Assembly: GCF_023715105.1 (NCBI RefSeq)
Contig: NZ_JAMBNO010000004.1
Coordinates: 124,001 to 188,000, forward strand
Source of the DNA: Hydrogenophaga intermedia
GTDB lineage: Bacteria > Pseudomonadota > Gammaproteobacteria > Burkholderiales > Burkholderiaceae_C
Direction: 5' to 3'
DNA: 64,000 bases
Numbering within the stretch: the first letter of the stretch is position 1; each line of letters opens with the position of its first letter. Made by a program: the position numbers and the translations under genes. Positions 1 to 7,209 of this stretch are shown here, one piece after another. The notes beneath the pieces are model-generated. The model was not told the origin of the DNA. It saw only the letters and a list, made by a program, of their open reading frames with translations, and did not search any database.

Positions 1-117
1 TGTGCGGAAGTTGCGCATCACCAGGTGCATGCCCTGCCCGCGCAGCAAGGCCAGCGCCACGTCCTCGGCCTGTCGACCCACCGCCGACGCCGTTGCCCGC
101 TTCTCATCGCCCCACAC
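1..117 (-). CDS. yraN: YraN/UPF0102 family protein, N-terminal part (cut by window edge)
   Basis: Reading leftwards from a GTG at 117, 39 codons give a YraN-like N-terminus: a short basic start, then VGRQAEDVALALLRGQG and the conserved end RNFRT. This is the opening of the endonuclease-like UPF0102 fold, whose GEID catalytic motif would lie outside the window. The gene is divergent from rsmI, a pairing often seen in Burkholderiales. A GGAGAG stretch sits four bases before the GTG. An in-frame ATG at 177 would give a longer form that overlaps rsmI. Biochemical function of the family is not firmly established. Confidence 0.7.
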   Translation of the reverse strand, partial: MWGDEKRATASAVGRQAEDVALALLRGQGMHLVMRNFRT

Positions 118-1032
118 GTGTCTCTCCAATCGATCGAACTGCTCGCCGCCGCGCGCCTGGCCGCGGGGGCGCAGCATTGTCCGCAGGGCGCGCTCTACAT
201 ACTGGCTACCCCTATCGGCAACCGCGCTGACATCACGCTGCGCGCCCTGCACGTGCTCGACCTGGCCGACGCCGTGGCCTGCGAAGACACGCGCCACACG
301 GCCGCCCTGCTGCAGGGCTATGGGCTGCACAAGCCATTGATCGCGGCGCACGAGCACAACGAACGCGAGGCCGCGCAGGCGGTGATCGAGCGCTTGCGCG
401 AGGGGCAGCGTGTGGTCTATGCGAGCGATGCCGGCACGCCGGGCGTGAGCGATCCTGGCGCGCGGTTGGTGGCCGAGGTGCGCGCGGCCGGGCTGCGTTG
501 CGTGCCGCTGCCTGGCGCCAGCAGCGTCACCGCCCTGCTGAGCGTGGCCGGCGAGGTGCAGGGTGGGGGCCGCTGGCGTTTTGCGGGCTTTCTGCCGCCC
601 AAGGGCGCCGAGCGCGAGCGCGCTCTGCAGGCCCTGGCCGCCTCGCCCGAGGCGAACGTGCTGCTGGAGGCGCCCCACCGCATCGAGGCACTGGCACAGG
701 CACTGGCGACCCACCTCGGCGAGCGGCAGGTCACGGTCGGGCGCGAACTGACCAAGCAGTTCGAGGAAGTGGACACCCTGCCCGCCGCACGGCTGCCCGA
801 CTGGCTGGCCGCCCACCCGCAGCGCACGCGCGGCGAGTTTGCGTTGCTGGTGCACGCAACAGCACCGGTGGCGGCCGGGGAGGACGAGGTGAACGCCGGT
901 GCGCTGCGCGTGCTCGACGCGCTGCTGGGCGAATTGCCGCTGAAAACGGCGGTGAAGCTCGCGGCGCAGATCAGTGGCGCGCCGCGCAACCTGTTGTACG
1001 AGGCCGCGCTCGCGCGCAAGCCTCAAGGTTGA
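118..1032 (+). CDS. rsmI: 16S rRNA (cytidine(1402)-2'-O)-methyltransferase RsmI
   Basis: SAM-dependent methyltransferase that adds the 2'-O-methyl group to C1402 of 16S rRNA in the decoding centre. The 304-residue product shows the family marks in order: ATPIGN near residue 30, EDTRHT near 57, GTPGVSDPG near 105, LTKQFEE near 208 and GEFALL near 240. The length fits the family (about 285-300) when GTG 118 is used. An ATG at 25 would add 31 residues that look unlike RsmI and would run through yraN. The ribosome-binding site is weak. The start codon abuts the yraN start in a shared CACGTG. It ends one base before the convergent downstream gene. Confidence 0.92.
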   Translation: MSLQSIELLAAARLAAGAQHCPQGALYILATPIGNRADITLRALHVLDLADAVACEDTRHTAALLQGYGLHKPLIAAHEHNEREAAQAVIERLREGQRVVYASDAGTPGVSDPGARLVAEVRAAGLRCVPLPGASSVTALLSVAGEVQGGGRWRFAGFLPPKGAERERALQALAASPEANVLLEAPHRIEALAQALATHLGERQVTVGRELTKQFEEVDTLPAARLPDWLAAHPQRTRGEFALLVHATAPVAAGEDEVNAGALRVLDALLGELPLKTAVKLAAQISGAPRNLLYEAALARKPQG

Positions 1033-1033
1033 C

Positions 1034-1354
1034 TCAGGGCCGGCGCGGGCCGCCCACGTCCTCGATTTCGCGCGCCTCGACGTCGACCACATCCCCACGC
1101 GCGGCCCCGCGGGTGCCCTGCGCGTCGCCACGCCAGGCACCTTGTGCGTAGCGCTGCGAGCGCTCGCGCATGCGGGCGAACAGCACCGCCGGTGCCGGCT
1201 TTCGCCCGGTGATCAGCGACCACAACGACACCCCGAGCACCACCAGCAAGGAGGCCAGCAGCAGGCTCAAGAGGAAGACCGCCGCGGCCAGCGCCAGCGC
1301 CAGGCGCAGGACGGTGCGGCCCAGACGGCCCAGCAAATCGGCAAATGCGTTCAT
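1034..1354 (-). CDS. small membrane protein, hypothetical
   Basis: 106-residue protein, function not recognised. From ATG 1354 the N-terminus is MNAFADLLGRLG, followed by one long hydrophobic stretch (about residues 17-50, rich in Leu, Ala and Val) that can form one membrane hairpin or a single long helix. A basic, hydrophilic tail follows (RMRERSQRYAQ, then an acidic VDVEAREIED). It looks like a single- or double-pass inner-membrane protein with a cytoplasmic tail. A longer frame from 1471 exists, but its first 39 residues are of low quality. It is convergent with rsmI, with a one-base gap. Confidence 0.6.
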   Translation of the reverse strand: MNAFADLLGRLGRTVLRLALALAAAVFLLSLLLASLLVVLGVSLWSLITGRKPAPAVLFARMRERSQRYAQGAWRGDAQGTRGAARGDVVDVEAREIEDVGGPRRP

Positions 1355-1497
1355 GGGTGACAGAGCGGACAGGCTCACGTGAGTTCCGATGGCGGTGGTG
1401 GACACCGGGTGCACCTGCGGCCGGGGAGCCGCGCTTGCAAGAACCGCCCGTCGGAACACACGGGCATACACCGCCGGCTGCTATTCTCGCTGCGCCC

Positions 1498-2097
1498 ATG
1501 AAATCGCGAATCACCCAGTACTTCCTGCGCGGCCTGATCACCTTCCTGCCGCTGGCGCTCACCGTCTACACCTTCTACCTGCTGGTGGTGTGGACGGAGT
1601 CGCTCGCGCTGCGTCTGATCCGCCCCTTCATCGGCGACTTCTACCTGCCCGGCCTGGGCATCCTGATCGTCGCGGGGCTGATTCTCGGCCTCGGCGTGCT
1701 GGTGTCGCAGCCCGCGGTGGCGCGCCTGCTCTCGTGGCTGGAGCTGCCCTTCACCAACCTGCCGGTGGTCAAGAGCATCTACACATCGCTCAAGAACTTC
1801 GCCGACTACTTCGCGCCGCACGACAAAGGCGAGCCGCAACAGCAGGTGGTGCTGCTGCGCGCGCCGGGGCAGGACATGTCCATCGTCGGCCTGGTCACGC
1901 GCCAGTCCTTCGGCGACCTGCCGGGGGCGCTCGGTGAACTGGATCAGGTGGCTGTCTACCTCCCCATGGGCTACATGATCGGGGGTTACACGGTCTTCGT
2001 GCCCCGCGACTGGGTCACGCCGATCGACATGTCGGTCGAGGAGGCCATGCGCTCCTCGCTGCTCGCCTGGATGTCCTCCAGCCGCGAGTCGGGCTGA
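1498..2097 (+). CDS. DUF502 family membrane protein
   Basis: 199-residue inner-membrane protein of the DUF502 family, whose function is unknown. Two predicted membrane segments lie near residues 8-32 and 48-72. The soluble part contains the family hallmarks KSIYTSLKNF (about residue 96) and VYLPMGYMIGGYTVFVPR (about residues 152-169). ATG 1498 is chosen because the family normally begins with a short basic stretch just before the first membrane helix, as here (MKSRITQYFLRG). It follows the divergent small membrane gene and is followed after 45 bases by an unrelated dioxygenase. Confidence 0.9.
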   Translation: MKSRITQYFLRGLITFLPLALTVYTFYLLVVWTESLALRLIRPFIGDFYLPGLGILIVAGLILGLGVLVSQPAVARLLSWLELPFTNLPVVKSIYTSLKNFADYFAPHDKGEPQQQVVLLRAPGQDMSIVGLVTRQSFGDLPGALGELDQVAVYLPMGYMIGGYTVFVPRDWVTPIDMSVEEAMRSSLLAWMSSSRESG

Positions 2098-2142
2098 CCC
2101 GCTCCCGCGGAACTCCGCCGGCGCGCCTGCTTCGAAGTGGCC

Positions 2143-2784
2143 ATGTCACACACCTCGCACCCGCGCCTGCCACGACGTCGCACCTTGCTGATGGGCGCCG
2201 CCGCGGCCCTGGCCGCTCCCGCCTGGCTGCGCCCCGCCCTGGCCCAGGGCAAGGCCTTGCGCCGCACGCCGAGCCAGACCGAAGGCCCGTTCTATCCGGT
2301 CGAGATCCCGGTCGACCACGACGCCGACCTGCTGCGCAACGGCCAGGCCCGCTACGCCCGCGGCCAGGCCTGCTGGGTCCAGGGCACCGTGGTCGATCTC
2401 GACGGCCGCGCGATCGACGGCGCTGCTGTCGAGATCTGGCAGTGCGACGAGGCCGGCCGCTACCACCACCCCGGTGACGGCAACCGCGCCGACCCCGCAT
2501 TCCAGGGTTTCGGCCGCGTGCTGGCCGACCGCGAGGGCCGCTACCGCTTCCGCACCATCCGCCCGGTGCAGTACGGCGGGCGCACGCCGCACATCCACGT
2601 CAAGGTCAAGCTGGACCGCCAGGAACTGCTCACCACCCAGCTCTACGTGCAGGGGGATCCGGGCAACGAGCGCGACTTCCTCTGGCGCCGCCTGAGCGAG
2701 GCCGACCGCGCGCTGATCACCGTGCCATTCACCACCGCGGCCGACGGCCTGCAGGCCACATTCCCCATCGTCGTGCAGGCCTGA
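2143..2784 (+). CDS. Tat-exported intradiol ring-cleavage dioxygenase
   Basis: Probable non-haem Fe(III) dioxygenase of the protocatechuate 3,4-/catechol 1,2-dioxygenase superfamily, 213 residues. All four iron ligands of the fold are visible: Tyr107 (GRYHH), Tyr144 (VQYGG), His150 and His152 (TPHIHVK). The N-terminus has a twin-arginine signal (LPRRRTLLMGAAAALAAPAW), so the enzyme should fold with iron in the cytoplasm and act in the periplasm. The usual cytoplasmic subunits lack this signal. It is shorter than catabolic PcaH and has no PcaG partner nearby, so it belongs to the stand-alone exported group. The aromatic substrate cannot be told from sequence. A GTG two codons upstream is an alternative start. 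Confidence 0.88.
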   Translation: MSHTSHPRLPRRRTLLMGAAAALAAPAWLRPALAQGKALRRTPSQTEGPFYPVEIPVDHDADLLRNGQARYARGQACWVQGTVVDLDGRAIDGAAVEIWQCDEAGRYHHPGDGNRADPAFQGFGRVLADREGRYRFRTIRPVQYGGRTPHIHVKVKLDRQELLTTQLYVQGDPGNERDFLWRRLSEADRALITVPFTTAADGLQATFPIVVQA

Positions 2785-2809
2785 AGCGCCGCGGCTACGC
2801 TCGCGGCCC

Positions 2810-3829
2810 ATGGATTCCCTGACACAGATCGCCCTGGGCTCGGCCGTGGCCGTGGCCACCATGGGCCGGCGCACCGCGGTGTGGAAATCGGCGCTGTGGG
2901 GCGCCGTCGCCGGCACCCTGCCCGATCTCGACGCCCTCATCGACCACGGCGACGCCGTGTTGAACATGGTGCTGCACCGGGGCGAGTCGCACGCGCTGTT
3001 CTACCTCACGCTCTTCGCGCCGCTGATGGCCTGGCTGGTGAGCCGCCTGCACGGCGAGGCCGCGCTGTTCAAGCGCTGGTGGCTTGCGCTGTGGCTCGTC
3101 CTGATCACCCACCCGTTGCTCGATGCGATGACGGTGTACGGCACGCAACTGCTGCTGCCCTTCACCAACCATCCCTACGGCGTGGGCAGCGTCTTCATCA
3201 TCGATCCGGGCTATACCGTACCGCTGTTGATCGGCGTGGGCATGGCATTGGCGGCCTCATCCCGCGTGGGATTCAAGGCCAACGCCCTTGGCCTGTTGCT
3301 GAGCAGCGCTTACCTGGTGTGGAGCGTGCTCGCACAGCAGCACGTGGCCCAGGTGGCACGCGAATCGCTGCGTCAGCAGGGCATCGAGGTCAATCAACTG
3401 CTGGTCACACCGGCGCCCTTCAACACCGTGCTCTGGCGCCTGGTGGCCGTGGGAAGCACCAGCTACCACGAAGGACATCACTCGCTGCTGGACGATTCGG
3501 CCGAGATCCACTGGCGGCAATACGACCGCGGGACCGACATCGCGCAGCGCCACGCCGATGTCGAAGGCCTGCGTCGCATCGCTGCCTTCAGCCACGGCTT
3601 CTACAAGGTGGACGAGCGCCACGGGCGCCTGTTCGTCACCGACCTGCGCATGGGGCAGGAGCCAAGCTACGTGTTTCGCTTCGACCTGGGCAGCGTGGCC
3701 GAGCGGGCCAACGGCGGGCGCGCGGCTCACCTGGTGGGCGAACGCGGCGATCTGCGGGCCGGCCTGACATGGATCTGGCGTCGGATGTGGGGTGAACGGC
3801 TGACCCCGCCAGGCGTGTCGGTGCACTGA
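2810..3829 (+). CDS. YdjM-like metal-dependent hydrolase, inner membrane
   Basis: 339-residue protein of the DUF457/YdjM family. The first 30 residues carry the usual MDSLTQ start. His/Asp motifs typical of the family follow: GTLPDLDALIDHGD (about 38-51), HRGESHALFY (about 56-65) and THPLLDAMTVYGT (about 103-115). At least three hydrophobic segments (about 66-80, 90-105, 135-155) place it in the inner membrane with metal-binding residues at the membrane face. A large soluble C-terminal half (from about 190) is typical of the long versions. The physiological substrate is unknown. It is convergent with dinG and the gap is a single base, so no terminator can lie between them. Confidence 0.82.
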   Translation: MDSLTQIALGSAVAVATMGRRTAVWKSALWGAVAGTLPDLDALIDHGDAVLNMVLHRGESHALFYLTLFAPLMAWLVSRLHGEAALFKRWWLALWLVLITHPLLDAMTVYGTQLLLPFTNHPYGVGSVFIIDPGYTVPLLIGVGMALAASSRVGFKANALGLLLSSAYLVWSVLAQQHVAQVARESLRQQGIEVNQLLVTPAPFNTVLWRLVAVGSTSYHEGHHSLLDDSAEIHWRQYDRGTDIAQRHADVEGLRRIAAFSHGFYKVDERHGRLFVTDLRMGQEPSYVFRFDLGSVAERANGGRAAHLVGERGDLRAGLTWIWRRMWGERLTPPGVSVH

Positions 3830-3830
3830 C

Positions 3831-6038
3831 TCAGACGTCGACCGTCTGCTGCCCCTGCCTGCGCTGCAGCCGGTACGGGGGCAGGCCTTGCAACATGCGC
3901 CGGCCATAGCCCTGCCGCAGCAGCCGCGCGTCGTAACAGATCACGGTGGCCTCGTCGGTCTCGGTGCGCAGGGCGCGGCCGGTCCACTGCAGCAGGCGGG
4001 CACCGGTGGCGGGCACCACGAGCTCGCTGAACGGGTCCCGGCCCTGGGCCTTGAGCCAGTCGGCGCGCGCCTGGCCCACCGGGTCGCTGGGCGATGCAAA
4101 AGGCAGCTTGGTGATGAACACCCATTCGCAGAGCTCACCCGGCAGGTCCAGGCCCTCACCGAAGGATTGCAGGCCGAACAGGATGGAGGCCTCGCCGTCG
4201 GCCACGCGTTGCGCGTGGCGCTTGAGCAGCACCGTGCGCGAGGCCTCGCCCTGCACCAGCACGCGCTCGCGCAGGTCGGTGTTGGCGCCGCGCTCCAGCA
4301 AGGCGATGGCAGCGCGCATCTGCACACGCGAGGTGAACAGCACCAGCGCGCCGCGTGTCACCTGCCGCAGGTCGGTCATCAGCAGATCCAGCATCTCGCG
4401 CGTGTAGCCGTCCACGTCCTTCGGGTCGGCCGCGGTCTGCACCACCACCAGCCGGCCCTGCTTCGCGTGGTCGAACGGGCTTTGCACGGCGCGCGTGGTG
4501 GTGGCCGCGTCCCAGGCCAGGCCGGCCTCGTGCAGGAAGTGATCGAAACCACCACAGGTGACCAGTGAGGCCGAGGTGACGACCGCGCCACGCACGTGCC
4601 GCCACAGGTGGTGGTGCAGCAGGCTGCCCGGTTGCAGCGGGCAGGCGTGCGCGCTCAAGGTGACCATGCCGTGCATCACGCCGGCCTGCAACCACTTGGC
4701 CAGCGGCGGTGCCCCGGACTCGGCCGCCTGCAGCCACAGGCTGGCGGTTTCGTGCAGGCTTTGCAGGCGGGGGGCGAAGCGGCCGATGCGCGCGTAGTGC
4801 TCGGCGCTTCGCGTTGCCTCGCCCGGGTTCTCGCGCGCGTTGGCGCGCAGTTGCACGGCCAGCGCCTCGGCCAGCTTGAGCAGCACCCCCGCGTGCAGCT
4901 GCAGCGCGGCGAGCGGTTCGTGCCAATCGGTGGGCAGCGCGCCGCCTTCGAAGCGGTGCGTGAGCGGGGGCGACTCCGATGCGAGGTCGCGCACGGCGGG
5001 GCCCACCGCGGCCATGCCCAGACGCGCCAGATCGGTCAACGCAGCACGCGCGCCGCGCGCGTGTTCGTTCAAGTCCACCCCGTGCGCGTGCGTGATCGCC
5101 TTGGCCACCTCGTCGAAAGCCTTGGGCAGGCGATCGAGCCAGGTGGTGTGCATGAGGTCCATGTGCGCGGTGAACTGGCCTTGCGCCACGTCGGGCAGGT
5201 GGTGCGCCTCGTCGAGCACGACGTAGCAGTCCTGCGGCTTGGGCAGCGCGTGCAGGCCCAGGGTGGAGAGCAACAGGTCGTGGTTGACCACGATGACCTG
5301 TGCATGCGCGAGCCGGTTGCGCGCCTGGTAGTAGCTGCAGCCGTTGTAGGCCGGGCAATGGCGCGCGGTGCAGGTGTGGCGCTCGGCGGCCACGGGCGCC
5401 CACAACGCGGGCTCGGGCGGCTCGGCCAGGCGGTCGCGGTCGCCGTCCCAGTCGCCCTGGTCGAGCGCCATGGTCCACTGCGCGTACTGCTGGGTGCGCT
5501 GGGCCGCGTCCCCCAGGGGCTTGCCGCCGCCCTCGCCATCGAACAGATCGGCGCCAGCGTCCTCGCCCGCGGCCAGTTGGTCGAGCTTGAGGCGGCACAC
5601 ATAGCGCCCGCGGCCCTTGGCGAGCGCGAAATGGAAAGGCTGCGGCAGCAGCGCCGCGAGCGCGGGCAGGTCCTTGGCGATGAGTTGCTCCTGCAGCGCC
5701 ACGGTGGCGGTGCTGATGAGCACGCGTTTGTCCTGCGCGAGCGCGAGCGGGATGACCGTGGCCGCGTAGGCCGCCGACTTGCCGACGCCGGTGCCGGCCT
5801 GCACCACCGCAATGCCACGGTCCGGTCGACCCGCCTCGCCGGACACGCTGTCGTCGCCCAGCTTCACACCCGCCAGGGTTTCAGCGATGAAAGCCGCCAT
5901 CTCGCGCTGGCCCTCGCGGGCGCGAAAGCCCGGCGCGCGCCCCACCACGTGGTCGAAAGCGGCCAGGGCCAGGGCTTCGCGCGCGAGCGCGTCCTCGGGC
6001 GGGGTCGGGTCGGGGGAGGCGGGCTGCTCGTCGCGCAT
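3831..6038 (-). CDS. dinG: ATP-dependent DNA helicase DinG
   Basis: XPD-like superfamily 2 helicase, 735 residues, unwinding DNA 5'-3' and acting on R-loops and DNA damage intermediates. Walker A is AGTGVGKS (81-88). The iron-sulfur cluster cysteines are Cys148, Cys223, Cys228 and Cys234. The DEAH box is at 276-279. Motif VI (LLQWTGRALR) is near the C-terminus. ATG 6038 is used because the open frame further upstream (to 6458) would run antisense through the patatin gene and has no helicase features. The gene is divergent from the patatin gene across a 79-base intergenic region that must hold both promoters. Confidence 0.93.
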   Translation of the reverse strand: MRDEQPASPDPTPPEDALAREALALAAFDHVVGRAPGFRAREGQREMAAFIAETLAGVKLGDDSVSGEAGRPDRGIAVVQAGTGVGKSAAYAATVIPLALAQDKRVLISTATVALQEQLIAKDLPALAALLPQPFHFALAKGRGRYVCRLKLDQLAAGEDAGADLFDGEGGGKPLGDAAQRTQQYAQWTMALDQGDWDGDRDRLAEPPEPALWAPVAAERHTCTARHCPAYNGCSYYQARNRLAHAQVIVVNHDLLLSTLGLHALPKPQDCYVVLDEAHHLPDVAQGQFTAHMDLMHTTWLDRLPKAFDEVAKAITHAHGVDLNEHARGARAALTDLARLGMAAVGPAVRDLASESPPLTHRFEGGALPTDWHEPLAALQLHAGVLLKLAEALAVQLRANARENPGEATRSAEHYARIGRFAPRLQSLHETASLWLQAAESGAPPLAKWLQAGVMHGMVTLSAHACPLQPGSLLHHHLWRHVRGAVVTSASLVTCGGFDHFLHEAGLAWDAATTTRAVQSPFDHAKQGRLVVVQTAADPKDVDGYTREMLDLLMTDLRQVTRGALVLFTSRVQMRAAIALLERGANTDLRERVLVQGEASRTVLLKRHAQRVADGEASILFGLQSFGEGLDLPGELCEWVFITKLPFASPSDPVGQARADWLKAQGRDPFSELVVPATGARLLQWTGRALRTETDEATVICYDARLLRQGYGRRMLQGLPPYRLQRRQGQQTVDV

Positions 6039-6093
6039 GGAGGCCGGGATTGTCGCCGTTCGCCGGAGGGTGACCGGTGGGCGCCAGATCGTC

Positions 6094-6117
6094 ATGCTGC
6101 AGTGCAACAATGCACGC
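6094..6117 (+). promoter_or_regulatory. TGC-rich inverted repeat upstream of the patatin gene
   Basis: The sequence just before the patatin ATG contains GTGCA-ACAA-TGCAC (6102-6115) preceded by GCTGCA. It replaces a recognisable ribosome-binding site. The TGC/GCA pattern resembles sites described for the polyhydroxybutyrate regulator PhaR in Burkholderiales. That is recalled resemblance only; no alignment was possible here. Confidence 0.35.
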
Positions 6118-7197
6118 ATGGCCAACCGCAAGCCCCCCATCCTCCGCATCGACCTGGCGCTGCAAGGCGGTGGCTCGCACGGCGCCTTCACCTGGGGCGT
6201 GCTGGACCGCCTGCTCGAGGACGAAGGCCTGGAGATCGCCGGCGTGAGCGGTACCAGCGCGGGCGCGATGAACGCGGTGGCGCTGGCCGCCGGCCTGATG
6301 GAAGGCGGTCGCGAGGGCGCGCGTGCCGCGCTGCGCCGTTTCTGGACGCGCGTGGGCGAGCTCTCGCCCTTTGGCAGCGTGGCCGCCGCGCCCGTCGCAC
6401 CGTGGCTCGACCCGGCCAGTGCCTGGGCAGCACCCTGGCTGGCGCCACTGCGCGCCACCCAGCAATGGCTGGGCGCGCAGGCCTCGCCTTACCAGTTCAA
6501 CCCGCTCAACCTCAACCCGCTGCGGCGCATCCTGCTCGACACGGTGGATTTCGAGCGGGTGCGCGGCTGCACCAGGACGCGCCTGTTCATTGCCGCAACG
6601 CGCGTGCGCACCGGCGAGCTGCGCGTGTTCGACCAGCACGAACTCAGCGCCGACGTGGTGCTGGCCTCGGCTTGCCTGCCGCTGCTGTTCCAGGCGGTGG
6701 ACATCGACGGCGAGGCCTACTGGGACGGCGGCTATGCGGGCAATCCCTCGCTGCTGCCACTGGTGATCGACAGCCCGGCCGACGACCTGCTGATCGTGCA
6801 GATCAACCCCGCCGAGCGCGAGACCCTGCCCATGCGCGCGAGCGACATTCTCGACCGCATCAACGAAGTGACTTTCAACGCCAGTCTGCTCAAGGAGCTG
6901 CGCTCCCTCGGCCTGCTCAAGCAGCTGCTGGCGGCCGAGGGCTGGGCCGCGCGGCGCCTGCGCAACCCGGTGCTGCGGCGCGTGGCTCGGTTGCGGCTGC
7001 ACCGGGTGGACGGTGGCGAGGCACTCGCCGCCCTGGGCGCGGGCAGCAAGCAGCGCACCGATCCGGCGTTCCTGCAGCGGCTGTTCGAGCAGGGCCGGGG
7101 GGCGGCCGATGGCTGGCTGGGCGCGCACCGCGACGCGCTGGGCGAACGCGGCACGTTCGACCCCGGCACCGAACTCGGTCCGCCGCTGGCGCGCTGA
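6118..7197 (+). CDS. patatin-like phospholipase family protein
   Basis: 359-residue lipid acyl hydrolase of the patatin/RssA type using a Ser-Asp dyad. The oxyanion hole is GGGSHG (17-22), the nucleophile elbow is GTSAG with Ser47, and the catalytic Asp is Asp203 in WDGGYAGN. There is no signal peptide or membrane segment, so it is probably cytoplasmic or peripherally bound. ATG 6118 gives the compact MANRKPP start. An ATG eight codons earlier (6094) is possible but would put the inverted repeat inside the coding region. Related genes in Burkholderiales are often near polyhydroxybutyrate metabolism genes, but no such gene is adjacent here. Substrate unknown. Confidence 0.88.
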   Translation: MANRKPPILRIDLALQGGGSHGAFTWGVLDRLLEDEGLEIAGVSGTSAGAMNAVALAAGLMEGGREGARAALRRFWTRVGELSPFGSVAAAPVAPWLDPASAWAAPWLAPLRATQQWLGAQASPYQFNPLNLNPLRRILLDTVDFERVRGCTRTRLFIAATRVRTGELRVFDQHELSADVVLASACLPLLFQAVDIDGEAYWDGGYAGNPSLLPLVIDSPADDLLIVQINPAERETLPMRASDILDRINEVTFNASLLKELRSLGLLKQLLAAEGWAARRLRNPVLRRVARLRLHRVDGGEALAALGAGSKQRTDPAFLQRLFEQGRGAADGWLGAHRDALGERGTFDPGTELGPPLAR

Positions 7198-7209
7198 GCG
7201 GGCGGGCGC

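Noticed and set aside
6039..6458. N-terminal extension of DinG
   Set aside because: It would overlap the patatin gene antisense and carries no helicase motif; the ATG at 6038 gives the usual DinG length.
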